Shown: positions 11,401 through 23,706, counted from the first letter of the stretch. The stretch is DNA of 64,000 bases from Aphelocoma coerulescens (GCF_041296385.1 NC_091013.1:69719563-69783562), one strand, 5' to 3'. Notes: generated by a model from the letters alone, not told the origin. Numbers and translations: made by a program.

Positions 11401-14400
11401 TGGCTGAGGGCAGAAGGAACACAGCTGAAAGTGAGGGGACTGAGGAAGGTCAGACAGGAAAGACTCTGGGGTGAGTTGGCAATTCGAAGGGCACAGATCT
11501 TGGTACAGGAGATTTAAGACAGAGGGTTGGGAATTTTCCTTTTAGTCAGAGTGGATTTGTGTGGAGAAGAGATGTAGCTGTTAACGAGGAAAAGCAGAGA
11601 GGCACTGAAATGGGAGAGGAATAGAGTGGGAGAGATTTAGGGTGGCAATATCAAGGTTGGGAAGTGATTGAAGGGGACAGTCATCATCAGCCCCTGTTCA
11701 CAGCTGGACATGTGTAAGTGCACGTCTTCTCTTTTTGCTCACCGTAAATTTCTTCTATGTGCTCAAATTCCTCAAAAGTCTTATCATTTTTTTCTTTCCC
11801 TGCAGCTACTAAGGCAGGCACACAGGGCAGTTCTTTCTACCTTCACCACAGACAGGACATAGAAAGAGCCATTTATGACAGATACAACCTCTTGATCTGT
11901 TTAGGCAATGTCTTTAATCAATGTCTTAATTCTTCTTTATTAATCAAAGGTCTTTCACTCAGGGTTTGATGGATAGGACATCAGTCTGATTGATTACCTG
12001 GCTGCCAAACAAAACGTCGGCAGTCCTAAACCAAAGCATTACCAAGATAATAATTAAAAGACACTAAAAAGATACAACAAAAAACCAAAATGAGAAGTCG
12101 TATTAAAGAAATGTTAGCTTTAGACTATAAAACCAGGTATTTATATTTTGAAACAAAACCCAAATAGAAATTAGGAACAATATGGTAATACGTATTTCTT
12201 CCCTAGGTGAATTTCCCTAGTTTTTTCAGTTTATATTTTTATTCATTTATTTTGTATTGTGTAAACTCAAACCCATATAATTAAAAAACAAATTTTAATA
12301 AAAAATAAATTATTTTAGAGGTACTTATGATAATATCTCTATTTCTGATGCATGCTGAGAAAGATGGTGGTTTTGTAATTAGACATTTCTTAGAAAAGAA
12401 ATTAAAAAAAAAAAAATCTGTCACATAGGCTACAGCAGCCAGCAACAAAAGTTATCAGTGAAGCACAGAGTATGTTCCATATAGACAATGAAACTTATAT
12501 TAAAACGTTTTGATTTAAGCACTACTTTGAAAACTGAAAAACTCTTAAAACATCTGTAATTTGTACAAACAAATGAAAACAAATACTGATGTTACTTACA
12601 AAAATCCCTATTACAACTATTACAACTGCTTCATGCATACATGATGACTGATCAATTAATAATGAAATATTTGTGCAAACATCTCCTATGATGCCTTAAG
12701 TAGCTGGTGAAGGGCAATAAATAATAGATTAAGATGTATTCATTACTATCTCATGATCTTCAAATGCATGTCTTTTCAGATGTAGTTGGAATAAGTAGCA
12801 TGTTTCATCAGAAAAGCAGTATGATTATTTTGAGCAGCAGGCAGAAATTCAATAGAATTGGAATTTTTTGATAATCATGATTATCACCCATGTTCCTTTT
12901 AGCATTCCCCTTTCTTGGAAACATATGTACAACCAGATTTTGAGGAAGATGGAGACATGAGCTTTGTCAGGACTTCCTGGAGGCAAAGAACATTTTGACA
13001 GGCAAAGGAAATTAGTCCTTTAGTCCATTTTGCATACTAAGGCTGTCACCTTTATGCTAAATAGTTTAAAAATAGTCTGGAAATCTCTATGCTACTACAT
13101 TAGAAATACAAACAACAGTGTAGCAATGTAATTCGCAGAGTATTATATACCTAGGAGATCTGAAAAACTGGATACTTTACTTGTCCAAAGAAAAAGCTGT
13201 TTCTGAAACCTTTTAATATAGTTTGTTCTGTCAAGAAAAAAAAAATCAATAGCTTCCAGTCCACCTGCATGACATACCTTTAAGAAATCTATTAATTTAC
13301 AGTGCTGTGGGAAAAATGCAGACAGTGATAGCAAGGGAGTGCAAAAGTCAATCAATTTTTGATAAAAGTTTCTGATAACATACATATTGATTTGCTTCAC
13401 ACAATATATTTTAAGTTGAATTGCACTGTTGCCATGCTTTCATTTCTGAAACACTCTTGAATAATGCAAATGGAAACATCACTTTTCAACTGAAAATATC
13501 TATCCATTTCTTGGTTAATATTAATTGAGTTCTCAGTAATTAACAGGCTGCCAGTTGAAGTGTAAAAAGAAAAAAAAAATATATCACGCTTTTCTACTGT
13601 GGGAAATGTGGAAATATTGTTGAAAGAAATAGTCCAATAAACCTTCAAGGTAAGCAAGTAACAACCAGAAGCGAAAAAACTCATCCCAAGTGATGCTGAC
13701 CACTGTAGCTAAATCTGCTTGAAATTTGTAGCGGTAATTTGAAGACGTTACTTGGTTTTACGTGGTAAGGCTGATTAGCTGTTACTAACAGAAGGTACCA
13801 TGCTCCTCTATCTCTCCCCTTATTCCAGTGAAAAGGTATTTCTCTCTCAGATATGTACTGATTATCCCCTGCCTGCTAAAAGGGCTGCTCTCAGTTTTTC
13901 TGTCTCTAGTTCCACACCTTTGACAAAACACAGATATTTTCATACCACTTTTGGGAAAATATCCTTATCGAACCAGAGAAATCAACAGAGAACAAACCAA
14001 TACTTCCTAAGCTATTCCAATTGCTCCCATTTCAGAAATGAAAATTTCAGCATTTTATGCTAAGTTCACAAGGGTAGTTCTTGCTAACCACTAAATGGCC
14101 ACTAATGATGTCTTGACTAAAACAGTTATATCTATGAACATATATGTAAAACATTATAGCTATGGATGGGGATATTACTAAGACACATTATTGGATCAAG
14201 TGCTGACATCAAAGAACTTGATTCCAGCTTTTGTCATAAACCAGTGTTTGTGTCTGCAGTTCAGCTAAGCCATGTCATGGGAGTCAGGATTGATCTGACC
14301 AAGACAGAGGTCTACAGTGACAAAACAGGTCGGATGAACTGTACCCTAAATGTGCCCTTACTTCTCTTCACCTATTATTAAGGCAGATGAGGATGACTAG

Positions 14401-15403
14401 CTCAAATATTGATTCATTACTAATATTTTCCAGAAAGTAGAACTCATATATGACTGAAGACTTTGAGACAAAATCCACTACAGAGGTTTTGGTCAATCAT
14501 TTTTAATGCTATTCTCATCTTTACCAAATCTCCGTATTTTATTTATTTAATGAATTAATTTTAAATTTAATTAATTCTTTGGTATGATGAAGAGAAAGAA
14601 GCAAGTCTGCAGCATTTACTGTTGTAGGACTGTGTTTCACAGACAACCTTCAGATGCAAGAGCAAAGTTCTGATCTGCCTTTTCCCTTGAGACCCTGCTA
14701 ATGAATAACTTCAAAGCGTAACACTATATATGACCCTAATTGAAGAGAGGGAACTTTCTCTTAATTTTGTAAGATCTGCTTTGTCTGACTAAACACTGAC
14801 TAATTTAGAAGTACTGAAGACACTTTAAAGTTTTCAGAAACAAGGAAGAGAAATACAAGCATTTTCAACAAACCTATGATAAGAGTAAATCTACAGATAC
14901 AGGTATATTTTTCTGTCCCCATGGATCAGATTAGAAGGAAAAATAAATACAGAGGGATAGACTATTATAAAGAAATAAATATTTTTACTGTTAAATGGTA
15001 GTCATAGACACTAGTGTAGTAGTTTTTTCTTCCTGGGTGTGAACTTTTCCTTCAGGCACCATAAGATAACACCTAGCATATGAGCAATATCTGAATAATA
15101 GTAAAAGAAACATTATTTTACCATTACAAACATTTGTAAGTAAAGGTAGAATATATTTCCCTGCAAAATATATTTTAAAGTCTTTTATTTCAATACTATC
15201 TTTTTTTCATACACAATAAAGAAGGCAAAGTTTAATATTTTTTATGATGATAATGGAAGAGTTTCATCACATAAAATGATGTTAAAATTCTTATAACCCA
15301 TACTTGACACCAGCTGCACTCATGGGAAGCATTCGCTGATCACATACTGTAATGTACCTGAGACAAGTAGGGTCTCACACAGCTTTAAATAGATTTTAAC
15401 TAA

Positions 15404-15454
15404 AGATGTAAAGGAAAGAAAGATGTAAAGGAAAGAAAGATGTAAAGGAAAGAA
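15404..15454. repeat. 17-bp tandem repeat, 3 perfect copies
   Basis: AGATGTAAAGGAAAGAA is repeated three times without a mismatch and then runs into an A tract. Perfect identity suggests recent slippage and likely length polymorphism. The unit is purine-rich on the plus strand, so it is pyrimidine-rich in the NBEA transcript. Confidence 0.95.
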
Positions 15455-15557
15455 AAAAAAAAAAAGAGCATCACTGACAAAATCATTATCTTAAATACTG
15501 GTAATACCTAATTCTATCTAACCCTTTCCCTACAAAGTTCCCTGGTCAGATAATTAG

Positions 15558-15609
15558 ATTCTACTAAAAATGGATAAATTGTTATTCTACTAAAACCGGA
15601 TAAATTGTT
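15558..15609. repeat. 26-bp tandem duplication
   Basis: Two adjacent 26-bp copies beginning ATTCTACTAAAA and ending GATAAATTGTT differ only at two neighbouring bases (AT versus CC). This is a local duplication with no coding role visible. Confidence 0.93.
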
Positions 15610-16736
15610 TTCTTTTAAGGACTCAATCCCTCTTCCTGAATTCATGGAGATCTTTTCCTGTACAGTTCTAACAATTATGACATAATTTTCCTGATAAACA
15701 AAGAAGAAATTCTTTATATCCATCTAGTGTCATATGGAATGAATAATATATGTCTTCACTTCCAGGTAACAATTAATTTCTATCAATTTTTTATTAAGTG
15801 GGACTTTGCTTTAAAAATATGTTATTAATTTTAAAGGTTACATCAAACCACTCGGTATTAAGTAAAAATAACTTTAAATTTAAAATAATATTCAAAAATT
15901 AAGTTTGCTGCCAACATCTGAAAGCAAGTCACTAAAAAGAAACCAATTGGCTTAGCCATTGGAATGAAATGACAAAATATATTTTGACTTCGGGCCTTTT
16001 CTGACAGTGTTTGCAATTTTTTTTCATTTAACTTTTTGCTGATGTTCAACACTGAGGAACTGTATTCACAATATAAAAAGTGGAATTATTCTTCCTCTAA
16101 TGGGTGAAGCTGTAAAGAGTATGAGACTGAGACCTCAAAGAGATAAAACCCTTAAGGATGTGATGACACCAACAAATAAAATAACTAACCACAGATAACA
16201 TTTCCTTTACTGAATAATTTATTTCGAAAGCCAAACCACTTTTCTTTCTAATCTGCTCACACGTTAATGTAGCTCTATTAAACTATTTCAAAACCAAAAC
16301 TATTTTGCTTGAACTCAAGGAAACAAGTATCATAGATAATAATATTATATTATATTATAAAAAATAGTTCTTTAAAAATGCTTTATTGTAAACATTTTGG
16401 TGAGTTTGCAGGACTGCTGCCATTTCTTCTTAACCTTTTTTCCTGCTTTTGATACATATATTTTACTCAGGTACTATCTGTGGATAAGAAGAACTATTTG
16501 TTTTTCCCCTGTCTTTGCCATCCATTATATCAAATGTCACGTTTCATACAAATAGCAATATAACGTCACTTATGTTGCATAGTCAATTTTTATTGTGTTA
16601 AATTTAACAAAAATTAAAATGTCTTTAAATAAGTGTTTTGAGGCAGTCTAACCAATCCCAATTTTCAAGCAAGCATGGTTGAAAATAAAATATCCTATGC
16701 CTGATACACAGAAATTACTCTAAATACAAAAAAAAA

Positions 16737-16756
16737 CCCAAACCCAAACCCAAACT
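16737..16756. repeat. (CCCAAA)n simple repeat
   Basis: Just over three CCCAAA units follow an A run. It differs from the vertebrate telomere unit (CCCTAA), so it is not an interstitial telomere. Confidence 0.85.
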
Positions 16757-17344
16757 AAACCAAACTTTTCACCAAAAAAATAACTCAAAACAATATCTAA
16801 TGACGTTTCAGTGGTCTTTTGTGAAGCACCACATAGTACTTCTGAACTAAGAGATTACTTTTTCTATCAATGATGGATTAAATCATACAAATGTAACTAT
16901 GTCACAACAACAAATATTACATTTACATCAGGATATTGAGTAATACAAAATATTTTTTTCTCTGTATGGCAGACAATAGTCTTATGAATCAAAATCACAA
17001 ACCCTGGCTTACACACTGTTATAAATTAAAGCAATTTTTAATATACATACATGCACACATCAAAGCTTAAGAAATGCCAGATTAACGTAGTGATAGTTAT
17101 AGTTGATGTAATAAGTATTTTAACATAATGCTCCCAGAACAGCATATGACAGCATAAGTCACCTTATTACTGAAGTAGGAAGTTAACTATCCTGTTCTTT
17201 ATAAACTGGATGCATTCTAAATCACTTATGCTTTTTATAAATCAGTCTTTTTACCAAACGAGATTTTACGAAATTATACCAAGGACATTTTCATCAGGTT
17301 AAATTTTTAAAATTGTTTTACATTCTGTGTTCACAGCACGGTGC

Positions 17345-17376
17345 ATGCAAATAATTGTGGAAATGTACATGCAAAT
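17345..17376 (+). promoter_or_regulatory. Paired POU octamer words
   Basis: Two perfect ATGCAAAT octamers occur in the same orientation at 17345-17352 and 17369-17376, 24 bp apart, each preceded by C. The first sits inside TGCATGCAAAT. POU-domain factors active in neurons bind this word. Paired spacing makes chance less likely but does not prove function. Confidence 0.35.
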
Positions 17377-17461
17377 TTGGCTAACGTTACATTCAGGTAA
17401 CCCTCTCTTTTCCGAGAAATGACAAGAATCCCCCATATTCCTACCTTATGGAGTATCTATT

Positions 17462-17481
17462 AAAACAAACAAACAAACAAA
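17462..17481. repeat. (AAAC)n simple repeat
   Basis: A run of AAAC units, about four and a half copies, adjacent to further A/C-rich sequence. Confidence 0.85.
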
Positions 17482-17829
17482 ACAGAACAAATCAGGCCCA
17501 AAACATATAATAGTTGCTTTGGTAGAAAAATTGGTTTCCTTCAAGAGAAACACAGCACAGCACATTAACTAACAGGCATAAAATAATTCACATACAATAT
17601 CAGAGGTTTACATACCATCAGGAAGGCAAGAAAAAAAGCAAGAAAGGAAGGCAAAAGAACAGGAAAAGATATAGGGAAAGGGAGTACTACAAAACTATAC
17701 TTCATGTGGTATGTAATATTTTTAAAATAGGCCTCATTTTATTTTTATGGACCTAATATTGCAGCAGAATAAACACAAACCAAAGGCATTTAAATTTTCC
17801 TATATCTGTTCCCTTCTCCTGACTGGTTT

Positions 17830-17850
17830 TTGTTGTTGTTGTTGTTGTTT
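17830..17850. repeat. (TTG)n simple repeat
   Basis: About six and a half TTG units in the intron. On the transcript strand this is a CAA tract. Confidence 0.9.
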
Positions 17851-18079
17851 ACTTTTATTTTATAATAATTAAAGATAATAAATTGTAGTAAAAGTGGGAG
17901 AGATATTTTCTAGAAAAATGTAGGCAGGAAGTTAAAGTTTTAAAGGTATCATCAGGTCTGATCTCCATGTAACCTGAGGCGTATACTTATTTATCAACAG
18001 TAACATCACATTTAGTTCTTGAAGTGCATTACATTAAATAAGAACACCCAAACAGGTTAGGAGATGATGTTAATATTAC

Positions 18080-18175
18080 CTTTGTAAAATGAGTGGGCAA
18101 AGCTCTGCTCAGGAATTAACTTGGCAAGGAATCCATGGTTCAAACTTGGGTGAGGGATAGATGGTATGACCACAA
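18080..18175 (-). CDS. NBEA: NBEA exon 20 of window: 96-nt symmetric linker exon
   Basis: A 96-nt exon, phase 1 at both ends. With G from exon 19 it reads VVVIPSIPHPSLNHGFLAKL then IPEQSFAHSFYK plus G. The acceptor is CTCCACAG|TTG, with a poor pyrimidine tract, and the donor is AAAG|GTAATA. The peptide matches a segment I recall in the mammalian NBEA linker. Exon 19 can also splice directly to exon 21 with an intact Thr-Glu-Thr junction, so this is a natural cassette candidate. The weak acceptor tract supports regulated use (inference). Confidence 0.88.
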
Positions 18176-18840
18176 CTGTGGAGAAAATCATGGAATCAAA
18201 TGTGAGCCAGCTAGTATTCATGTGTGGCCTGGTCCACTGTGGATCCATGACAGATATCCTATCTCATTGAAACATGCAAATATGGTATTATCAACAAAAA
18301 AAAGGCATTTCTAAAGAAAAAAAACCCAAGTTCTGTATCAAGAGATAGGAAACAGCATACCTATTATTTGGGCACTACAAGAGCAACATTTATGGGGAAA
18401 AAGAGACACAGATAGATAGATATATACAGGCAAATAGGCAAGACAATCATGGATGAAAGTAGCAGTTTCGTAGTTCAGAACCATAACATTTGATCAGGAA
18501 GGCAAAAAAGATTATGATTTTTCTTAACTGGCTATGTTCACACAGTATTTTTAAAATGGGAAGCCTACAAGCACACTGAGTTTAGAAAGTTATGTAAGCA
18601 TAGCAAATTAAAACATCATGATGAATTGTAAAATAATGACTAAATGTAAATATGACACAAATTGGATGAAAAATTCGATGAAGAATGAAAATTAGCAACT
18701 CCATAAACGAAGAAAGCAATTAAAGATTAACACAAGAACAAAACCATACACAAAAAATTTCGTGGACAAATTCAGTTACTGTTTTCAACTATTTTAACAC
18801 AGAAGGTATAGTTATAATCAATCCAATCAGACTTGAAAGA

Positions 18841-18876
18841 AAAAATACTGGACTGAGAAAAAAATACTGGACTGAG
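18841..18876. repeat. 17-bp tandem duplication
   Basis: AAAAATACTGGACTGAG occurs twice, separated by two A residues. The copies are identical, which implies a recent local duplication. Confidence 0.92.
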
Positions 18877-19311
18877 CGCAAAATATTTGAAACAAAGTGG
18901 GGTAAAGTTTGCATCCCTCATTTCTAACAGCTTCTGAGAGCTAACAGACTCCCTCCCTTTCAGGCTGAAGAACACATGCCAGTAAAACCACTGCTGATAA
19001 AAAAAATCACAAACAGTTCAGTCAGAGAAGGCAATAGCAATGTTTCCTTTTTATTATATTGTCACCATAGGCTTTTAAATGCAGCCACCAATACAGCAGG
19101 ACTCCAAGAAAGTACTCAGTCCTCCACTACTACCCTTTCACAAATCTCCTCACTCAAACAAAAGGAGCTTACATGGGCAAGTAGCTGTATTCTCTGTTTA
19201 TTCACTCCATGGAATAAAGATATCTGTTCTTCCCAGCACATAACAAATTCAGGAAGATTTTTGGTGAACTACCTTGTACGTTACAACTTTAACTCCAGCA
19301 GGAACCCTGTG

Positions 19312-19349
19312 TTTTTTTTTTGTTTTTTTTTGTTTTTTTGTTTTTTTTT
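19312..19349. repeat. T-rich low-complexity tract with G interruptions
   Basis: Runs of 7-10 T separated by single G residues. On the NBEA transcript strand it is an A-rich tract. It is the most slippage-prone stretch of this intron. Confidence 0.9.
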
Positions 19350-19609
19350 AATTATTTTCTAATTAAAGAAAAATAAAGACATAAAAAAACAATATACAAA
19401 TGAAAATTAGTAATACCCTATAAGCAAATATAGGGAATACCTCAAATATGCAATGTATTTTAAAACCCTAAATTATTATACAGGAAGAAAGTAGTATGTA
19501 ATTTCCTATTAGGTTCTTAAGCTACTCACTAAAAATACTTTGTAGTAAAATAATTACAGTTCTAAAAAAAAAAAAAAAATCACGTAACATTTGAAGAAAA
19601 CAAATTTAC

Positions 19610-19778
19610 CTGTACTTGTTGGTGAATTTATTTCTTGTCTGATATTTCTACCTGCCTGGCTCCCAGACCTCGCAGTTTCTCGCTGTGGTTCCAGGATGTC
19701 GCGGTACTTGGAGACCATCAGGACGGAGATGAAGTACACGACAGCCAAAGCCAGGAACTGAGCTTGTTTGCTGTCGTC
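19610..19778 (-). CDS. NBEA: NBEA exon 19 of window (hydrophobic helix)
   Basis: A 169-nt exon, phase 0 to phase 1. It reads [20 protein letters not shown], then [19 protein letters not shown], and ends QEINSPTST plus G. The acceptor is CCCCGGCACAG|GAC and the donor is ACAG|GTAAAT. The run [15 protein letters not shown] is the most hydrophobic stretch in the window and resembles a short membrane segment. NBEA is normally treated as a peripheral membrane protein, so a buried helix is at least as likely. The exon is more GC- and CpG-rich than its surroundings. Confidence 0.96.
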
Positions 19779-21350
19779 CTGTGCCGGGGGAAAAGAAGCA
19801 CATCCAGAATACTGAATATTTCCATAGAATTTTCATACAAGACCAGCACAAGACTTAATGGGTAATACCTTTCTGAAATGCTGCTTCTGCCAGCATAGCA
19901 GCAAATGGATAACACAGAAGGCTGAGTGGATTTTAAGTGGAGTACTACACACAAAAAGTACATATTAAGTACTGAATTTTGGAGGTAATTCAGCAGCTAC
20001 ATAAATCTCTAGGTCTGTGGAGCCAATGGACTTTTCAAAACAGAGGCCTGACTCTACTCTGAGAGTGCTTTAAAGGCCTCCTGGCAGCAAGGGCAACTGT
20101 CTTCTGCCGCCCCAAGGATGAGACTGTGAAGGTCCCTGACACAAGGAGGTAAAGGGTACTATTGCTGAGAGGGAAATCTAAGCTCACTGATGTTTCTCTA
20201 GCTGACACTGGATGTATAAGCAGGCATAACAGCTTCTAGTAACATGTAAAGGCAGGGAGAATGTACCACTGTTTTTCTTCCAGAAATAAATTCCAGCTTG
20301 TACATTCTGATTTCCCCTTCCACAGGACTGTCAGCAGCAATCCTAGGTTTCCAAGACTGATTTAAGTGAAAGCCAGGACTACTATAACTTTGCTGCCATC
20401 TTTTCTTCTCATCCCCCATAATCTGCTGTTCAAGGGAATGGCCATGTATGGCTTAGATATTCTCCTGATTGAGATTAAGTTGCTGTAGTTCAACTGAAAT
20501 GTGTTTTATTTTTATCATCATGAAAAAGTTACACGATGGAATTAAGACTCCAGTTTCTCTCTACTCCTATAGTGGTTTCATCTTTCCTCAATTCTACAGG
20601 TATGTACCTTCTATTACATATCCCTGGCTGCATGCTTTTGCAATTCTTAAAATAACTAGAAATTCTCTTATTAATTTCTTTCACAGAAGTTCCAGAAACA
20701 TGTTTTCTTGTATTATTTTCTTCATTAGTTAAGAAAAGAATAGGGGACAGAAGAGGGCAAAGTGGCAACACTTTGAACTCAGGTCGGAGAAGTTTAAACG
20801 TAACATATGTACTTGCAGCTGTACAGTAATAATTCCTATTGTACTACATTCAAAAACAAGCACATTGTGGTGCAGTTTTGTGCTGAAAACCATTGCAGAA
20901 AAATCTGAAAAACATCTTTATATATGTTTATATACATAAATATGTTCAGCAGAAGTGAGAATTGTGTTTACAAACCAATTTGCTGCATTTCTGTAACATA
21001 TATACTAATTGTTCCTCCTACTCTGGTTGGACAAATAGTTGACACCTTTAGTAATATGATTTTAATCAATATAACTCTTAACTGATTTATCTTGGCTGTG
21101 ATTATTTGGCTAGTACAAGATTAAGGCTGAGTGTTAAACACAGTTAACTACTAATCTCAAATAGCTTAATCAATATAATTTTTTAGCGCAGAAGGTGGCT
21201 GGTAGTTACAAAGCCACAAGCAGATGGGTTGCAAAAAATATATGAAGTGTGACACACAAAGGATATTTTTAATTTGCGTACAATCAAAATCTCTTTCAAA
21301 ACATAAGTGATGATTTTGCAGAAGAAAGAATTACAGCACGTATTACTCAC
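19779..21350 (-). other. NBEA: NBEA intron, 1.6 kb
   Basis: No exon, RNA gene or transposon is recognisable. The part near 19981-20460 is less AT-rich than typical for the window and free of homopolymers, but I see no motif to name it. Confidence 0.75.
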
Positions 21351-21458
21351 CACATCACGAAAAACAACTGCTCGTAGACGATTAATATCAACATCCTGCA
21401 GAAGCCTGTCAGGGTCTTTTATGGGAGAAAGATTTCCAGGGACGTTTTCAAGGGGAGT
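21351..21458 (-). CDS. NBEA: NBEA exon 18 of window
   Basis: A 108-nt, 36-codon exon in phase 0 at both ends: TPLENVPGNLSPIKDPDRLL then QDVDINRLRAVVFRDV. The acceptor is ATTTTTAG|ACT and the donor is TGTG|GTGAGT. It is symmetric, so skipping would be frame-neutral. The sequence is very highly conserved in the family. Confidence 0.95.
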
Positions 21459-22753
21459 CTAAAAATAAAAAGTAGTGAGATTTTTTTGTTCCCTCAAAAT
21501 ACTGAAGCATTTCTGTTACAACCTTAATTTGCTATAATTTTTTAGCTATTACATTAATTTTAGATGATATGTTACTACCAACATGCTTCCCACATAATAC
21601 TCAGACAAGGGCTCTAGAAAAAAAGTGATGTTTTGAATTACTATCTTAATACTAATTATTTAGATATAAATTGTTACATCTTTCCAGTAGCTTGGAACTG
21701 TGTCTCTAGATAGAGTTAAAACAATAATTTGCACACAAAAGTTTGTTTCAGATTGGGTACAGATTTGTTGCGTCATAGAAAAACAATAAATTAATTCTAA
21801 TATGCATGTTACATTTGAAAATGCTGAGCAGAAATATAATAAAAATGTTAATTTCACTGAGACTTATTACAGGCTACTTATAAAATAATTGCTACTATTA
21901 AAAAAACATAGAATAGTATGCTTCCTTTAAAAAATAAACTGTATTAAATGTGAGGCCTGAACACCTAAGTGTCTGCTTATAGTGATTTTCTTTGCATTAA
22001 ATGTGGCGCTATTGAAAAATGTAATGTCTCTGTGAGATTTAATGAAATAATATTGTGAAAGGACCTAACTTTGTAATGGCTATTTGAAAAAGTCTTTAGA
22101 GAAGAAAAATCACTGAATTTAGTAATGAAAATATGATAGAAAAAAAGAAGACATTATGCAATGTCTTGTATTTTAATCATGGGCTCTACCAAATTTTTTC
22201 AGATTTTAATTTCTGGATCCACAAAGTTTTAAAGCTGTGAATAAGTTGTTTTTTTTTAAAAAAAAAAAGAAGAACGAATTAATGACACTGGAAAAAACTA
22301 TACTGTAACTGAATATTCAATAAAACTCACTCCTAAAAGCAGATAGCAAATACTGATGTCTAATATGCACTCAGAGGTCTGTTGAAGCCATTGGAACTCA
22401 GATATTCCACCAACAGAGATTCAACTGCAGAATTTCATCAAAACTGCAAAGTATCCTGATGGACTAAAAAATCTATGCAGGTATATATAACAGAAGTGAG
22501 TAAGGGGATTTGGTCCTTCAAATAGGCCAAGCAAGAGTGAAAAAGCTGGTTAGAATTGCTCCAGTCATACTTCTGCATCAAAGTTTTCATGTTTCAAATA
22601 AGCCTCCTCACACACTTTACTATAGACCAGTTAACAGGAAAGACCTAAGCTTTTGCCAGATATTTGAGAAGGCAATTACAATTATTTTCTGATCCTAAAA
22701 AGCCGTGTTTCAGACTTGTCACCATTGCTGTTGGTTACTGAAGGCTCTGTTAC
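21459..22753 (-). other. NBEA: NBEA intron, 1.3 kb
   Basis: AT-rich intron with a T9-A11 junction at about 22249-22268. I see no other structure. Confidence 0.75.
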
Positions 22754-22884
22754 CTTGGTTGCTGCTGATGCAGTTACACCCTGAAGAGCATCTTGAGTTT
22801 TACCGCCAATTAATGACGTCTTGTTTACTCTCTCTCTTTGCCTTTGCCGGCATTCTAAGCAGTTCCTCACAGCCACACAACAAA
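22754..22884 (-). CDS. NBEA: NBEA exon 17 of window
   Basis: A 131-nt exon, phase 1 to phase 0. With the preceding G it reads V then CCVAVRNCLECRQRQRERVN, then a polar tail ending ASAATK. The acceptor is CTTCTTTTAG|TTT and the donor is CAAG|GTAACA, weaker than its neighbours. The Cys/Arg-rich start is family-typical. The polar tail is recalled as variable between species. The frame stays open past the donor for 22 more codons, but family comparison and phase put the end at ATK. Confidence 0.93.
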
Positions 22885-23525
22885 CTAAAAGAAGAAATGA
22901 AAAAGCCACAAATCAGCATATTTTCTCAATATAATATTTAGAATATCAATTAGCACTCAATACTAATAGGCAGTAATTGAAAAGTTGATTTAAGAAAATT
23001 GTAACTGAGAATAACCCACAAGTTTTATACCAGGAACAGTAAAATTATCAATAATATAAGTGGTATGAATAATAGTAAACAGTGAAGATAAATGCCATAC
23101 TGTTGCAAGATATATTGAGGTCTACAGAGTCTGCACAAGTATCCCATTCTTTTTGTCTTACATAGCCTATAAAGAGTCCTACAAATCCATCAAGGCTTGG
23201 ATAAGAAAACCTGCAACATGGAGGTGGCAAAGCAGTTTTAAGAAAAAAAAAAAAAATCATCTGTTTACTGGCTTATATTTATACTTTTACTCTCCCTGAA
23301 TATATACAACTTGAAATATATAAGGAAGAACACTTTCAGACATGTATTTCTTATGACTAAATTGAATTAGCCTTAAAAATGTATCAAATCAAAAATAAAT
23401 GGGATTTTTATTTTATCGCATCAAACTCTACCTACAAGGTCCTTTCCTACATGTGTCACTATTTGATCCATTGCAACTCATTGATCTGTAAGTAACTATT
23501 TAATACATTCTGTCTGTTGACTTAC
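22885..23525 (-). other. NBEA: NBEA intron, 641 bp
   Basis: Short AT-rich intron. Nothing beyond A-runs near 23241-23256 is seen. Confidence 0.8.
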
Positions 23526-23706
23526 CAAGCCTTAGGCACTGTCGCATTAGACCTCCAGAAGACATGTTTTTTTCAGCTTCAATCTCACTGAAATTTAGAG
23601 AACTGGCAAATACTAGTACATCAACCATTGCCATCAGACGGCTGAGAAACGTTACTGCTGTCTCTGCTGACATTCCTTGTGTCACTTCAATATTTTCCAA
23701 TTCAGT
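23526..23706 (-). CDS. NBEA: NBEA exon 16 of window
   Basis: A 181-nt exon, phase 0 to phase 1. It encodes [18 protein letters not shown], then [17 protein letters not shown], and ends [10 protein letters not shown] plus G. The acceptor is TTTTAAAG|ACT and the donor is CTTG|GTAAGT, near consensus. The frame starts at the acceptor, three codons before the first in-frame ATG. It belongs to the second NBEA/LRBA helical region. Confidence 0.96.

Larger units (their letters stand above)
5560..18079 (-). other. NBEA: NBEA intron, about 12.5 kb
   Basis: No coding exon is recognisable between 5560 and 18079. It contains a fossil CR1-like tract near 7930-8420, an A21 run at 8463, tandem duplications at 15404 and 15558, simple repeats between 16737 and 17850, a possible regulatory stretch near 6880-7300, and a double octamer at 17345/17369. 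Small open frames are scattered on both strands without family resemblance. The rest is unremarkable AT-rich sequence. Confidence 0.8.
18176..19609 (-). other. NBEA: NBEA intron, 1.4 kb
   Basis: Intron between the hydrophobic-helix exon and the 96-nt linker exon. It holds an imperfect 17-bp direct duplication (AAAAATACTGGACTGAG) at 18841-18857 and 18860-18876, and a T-rich tract with G interruptions at 19312-19349. A 128-codon plus-strand frame (18976-19362) runs into the T tract and has no recognisable protein character. Confidence 0.8.

Noticed and set aside
14530..14580. AT-rich near-palindrome (GAATTAATT ... AATTAATTC)
   Set aside because: Expected by chance in such AT-rich sequence; no other support.
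16737..16756. Telomere-like repeat
   Set aside because: The unit is CCCAAA, not CCCTAA; a simple repeat.
18976..19362. 128-codon plus-strand open frame
   Set aside because: Runs into a poly-T tract that yields Phe/Leu low complexity at the end; no family resemblance; antisense intron of NBEA.
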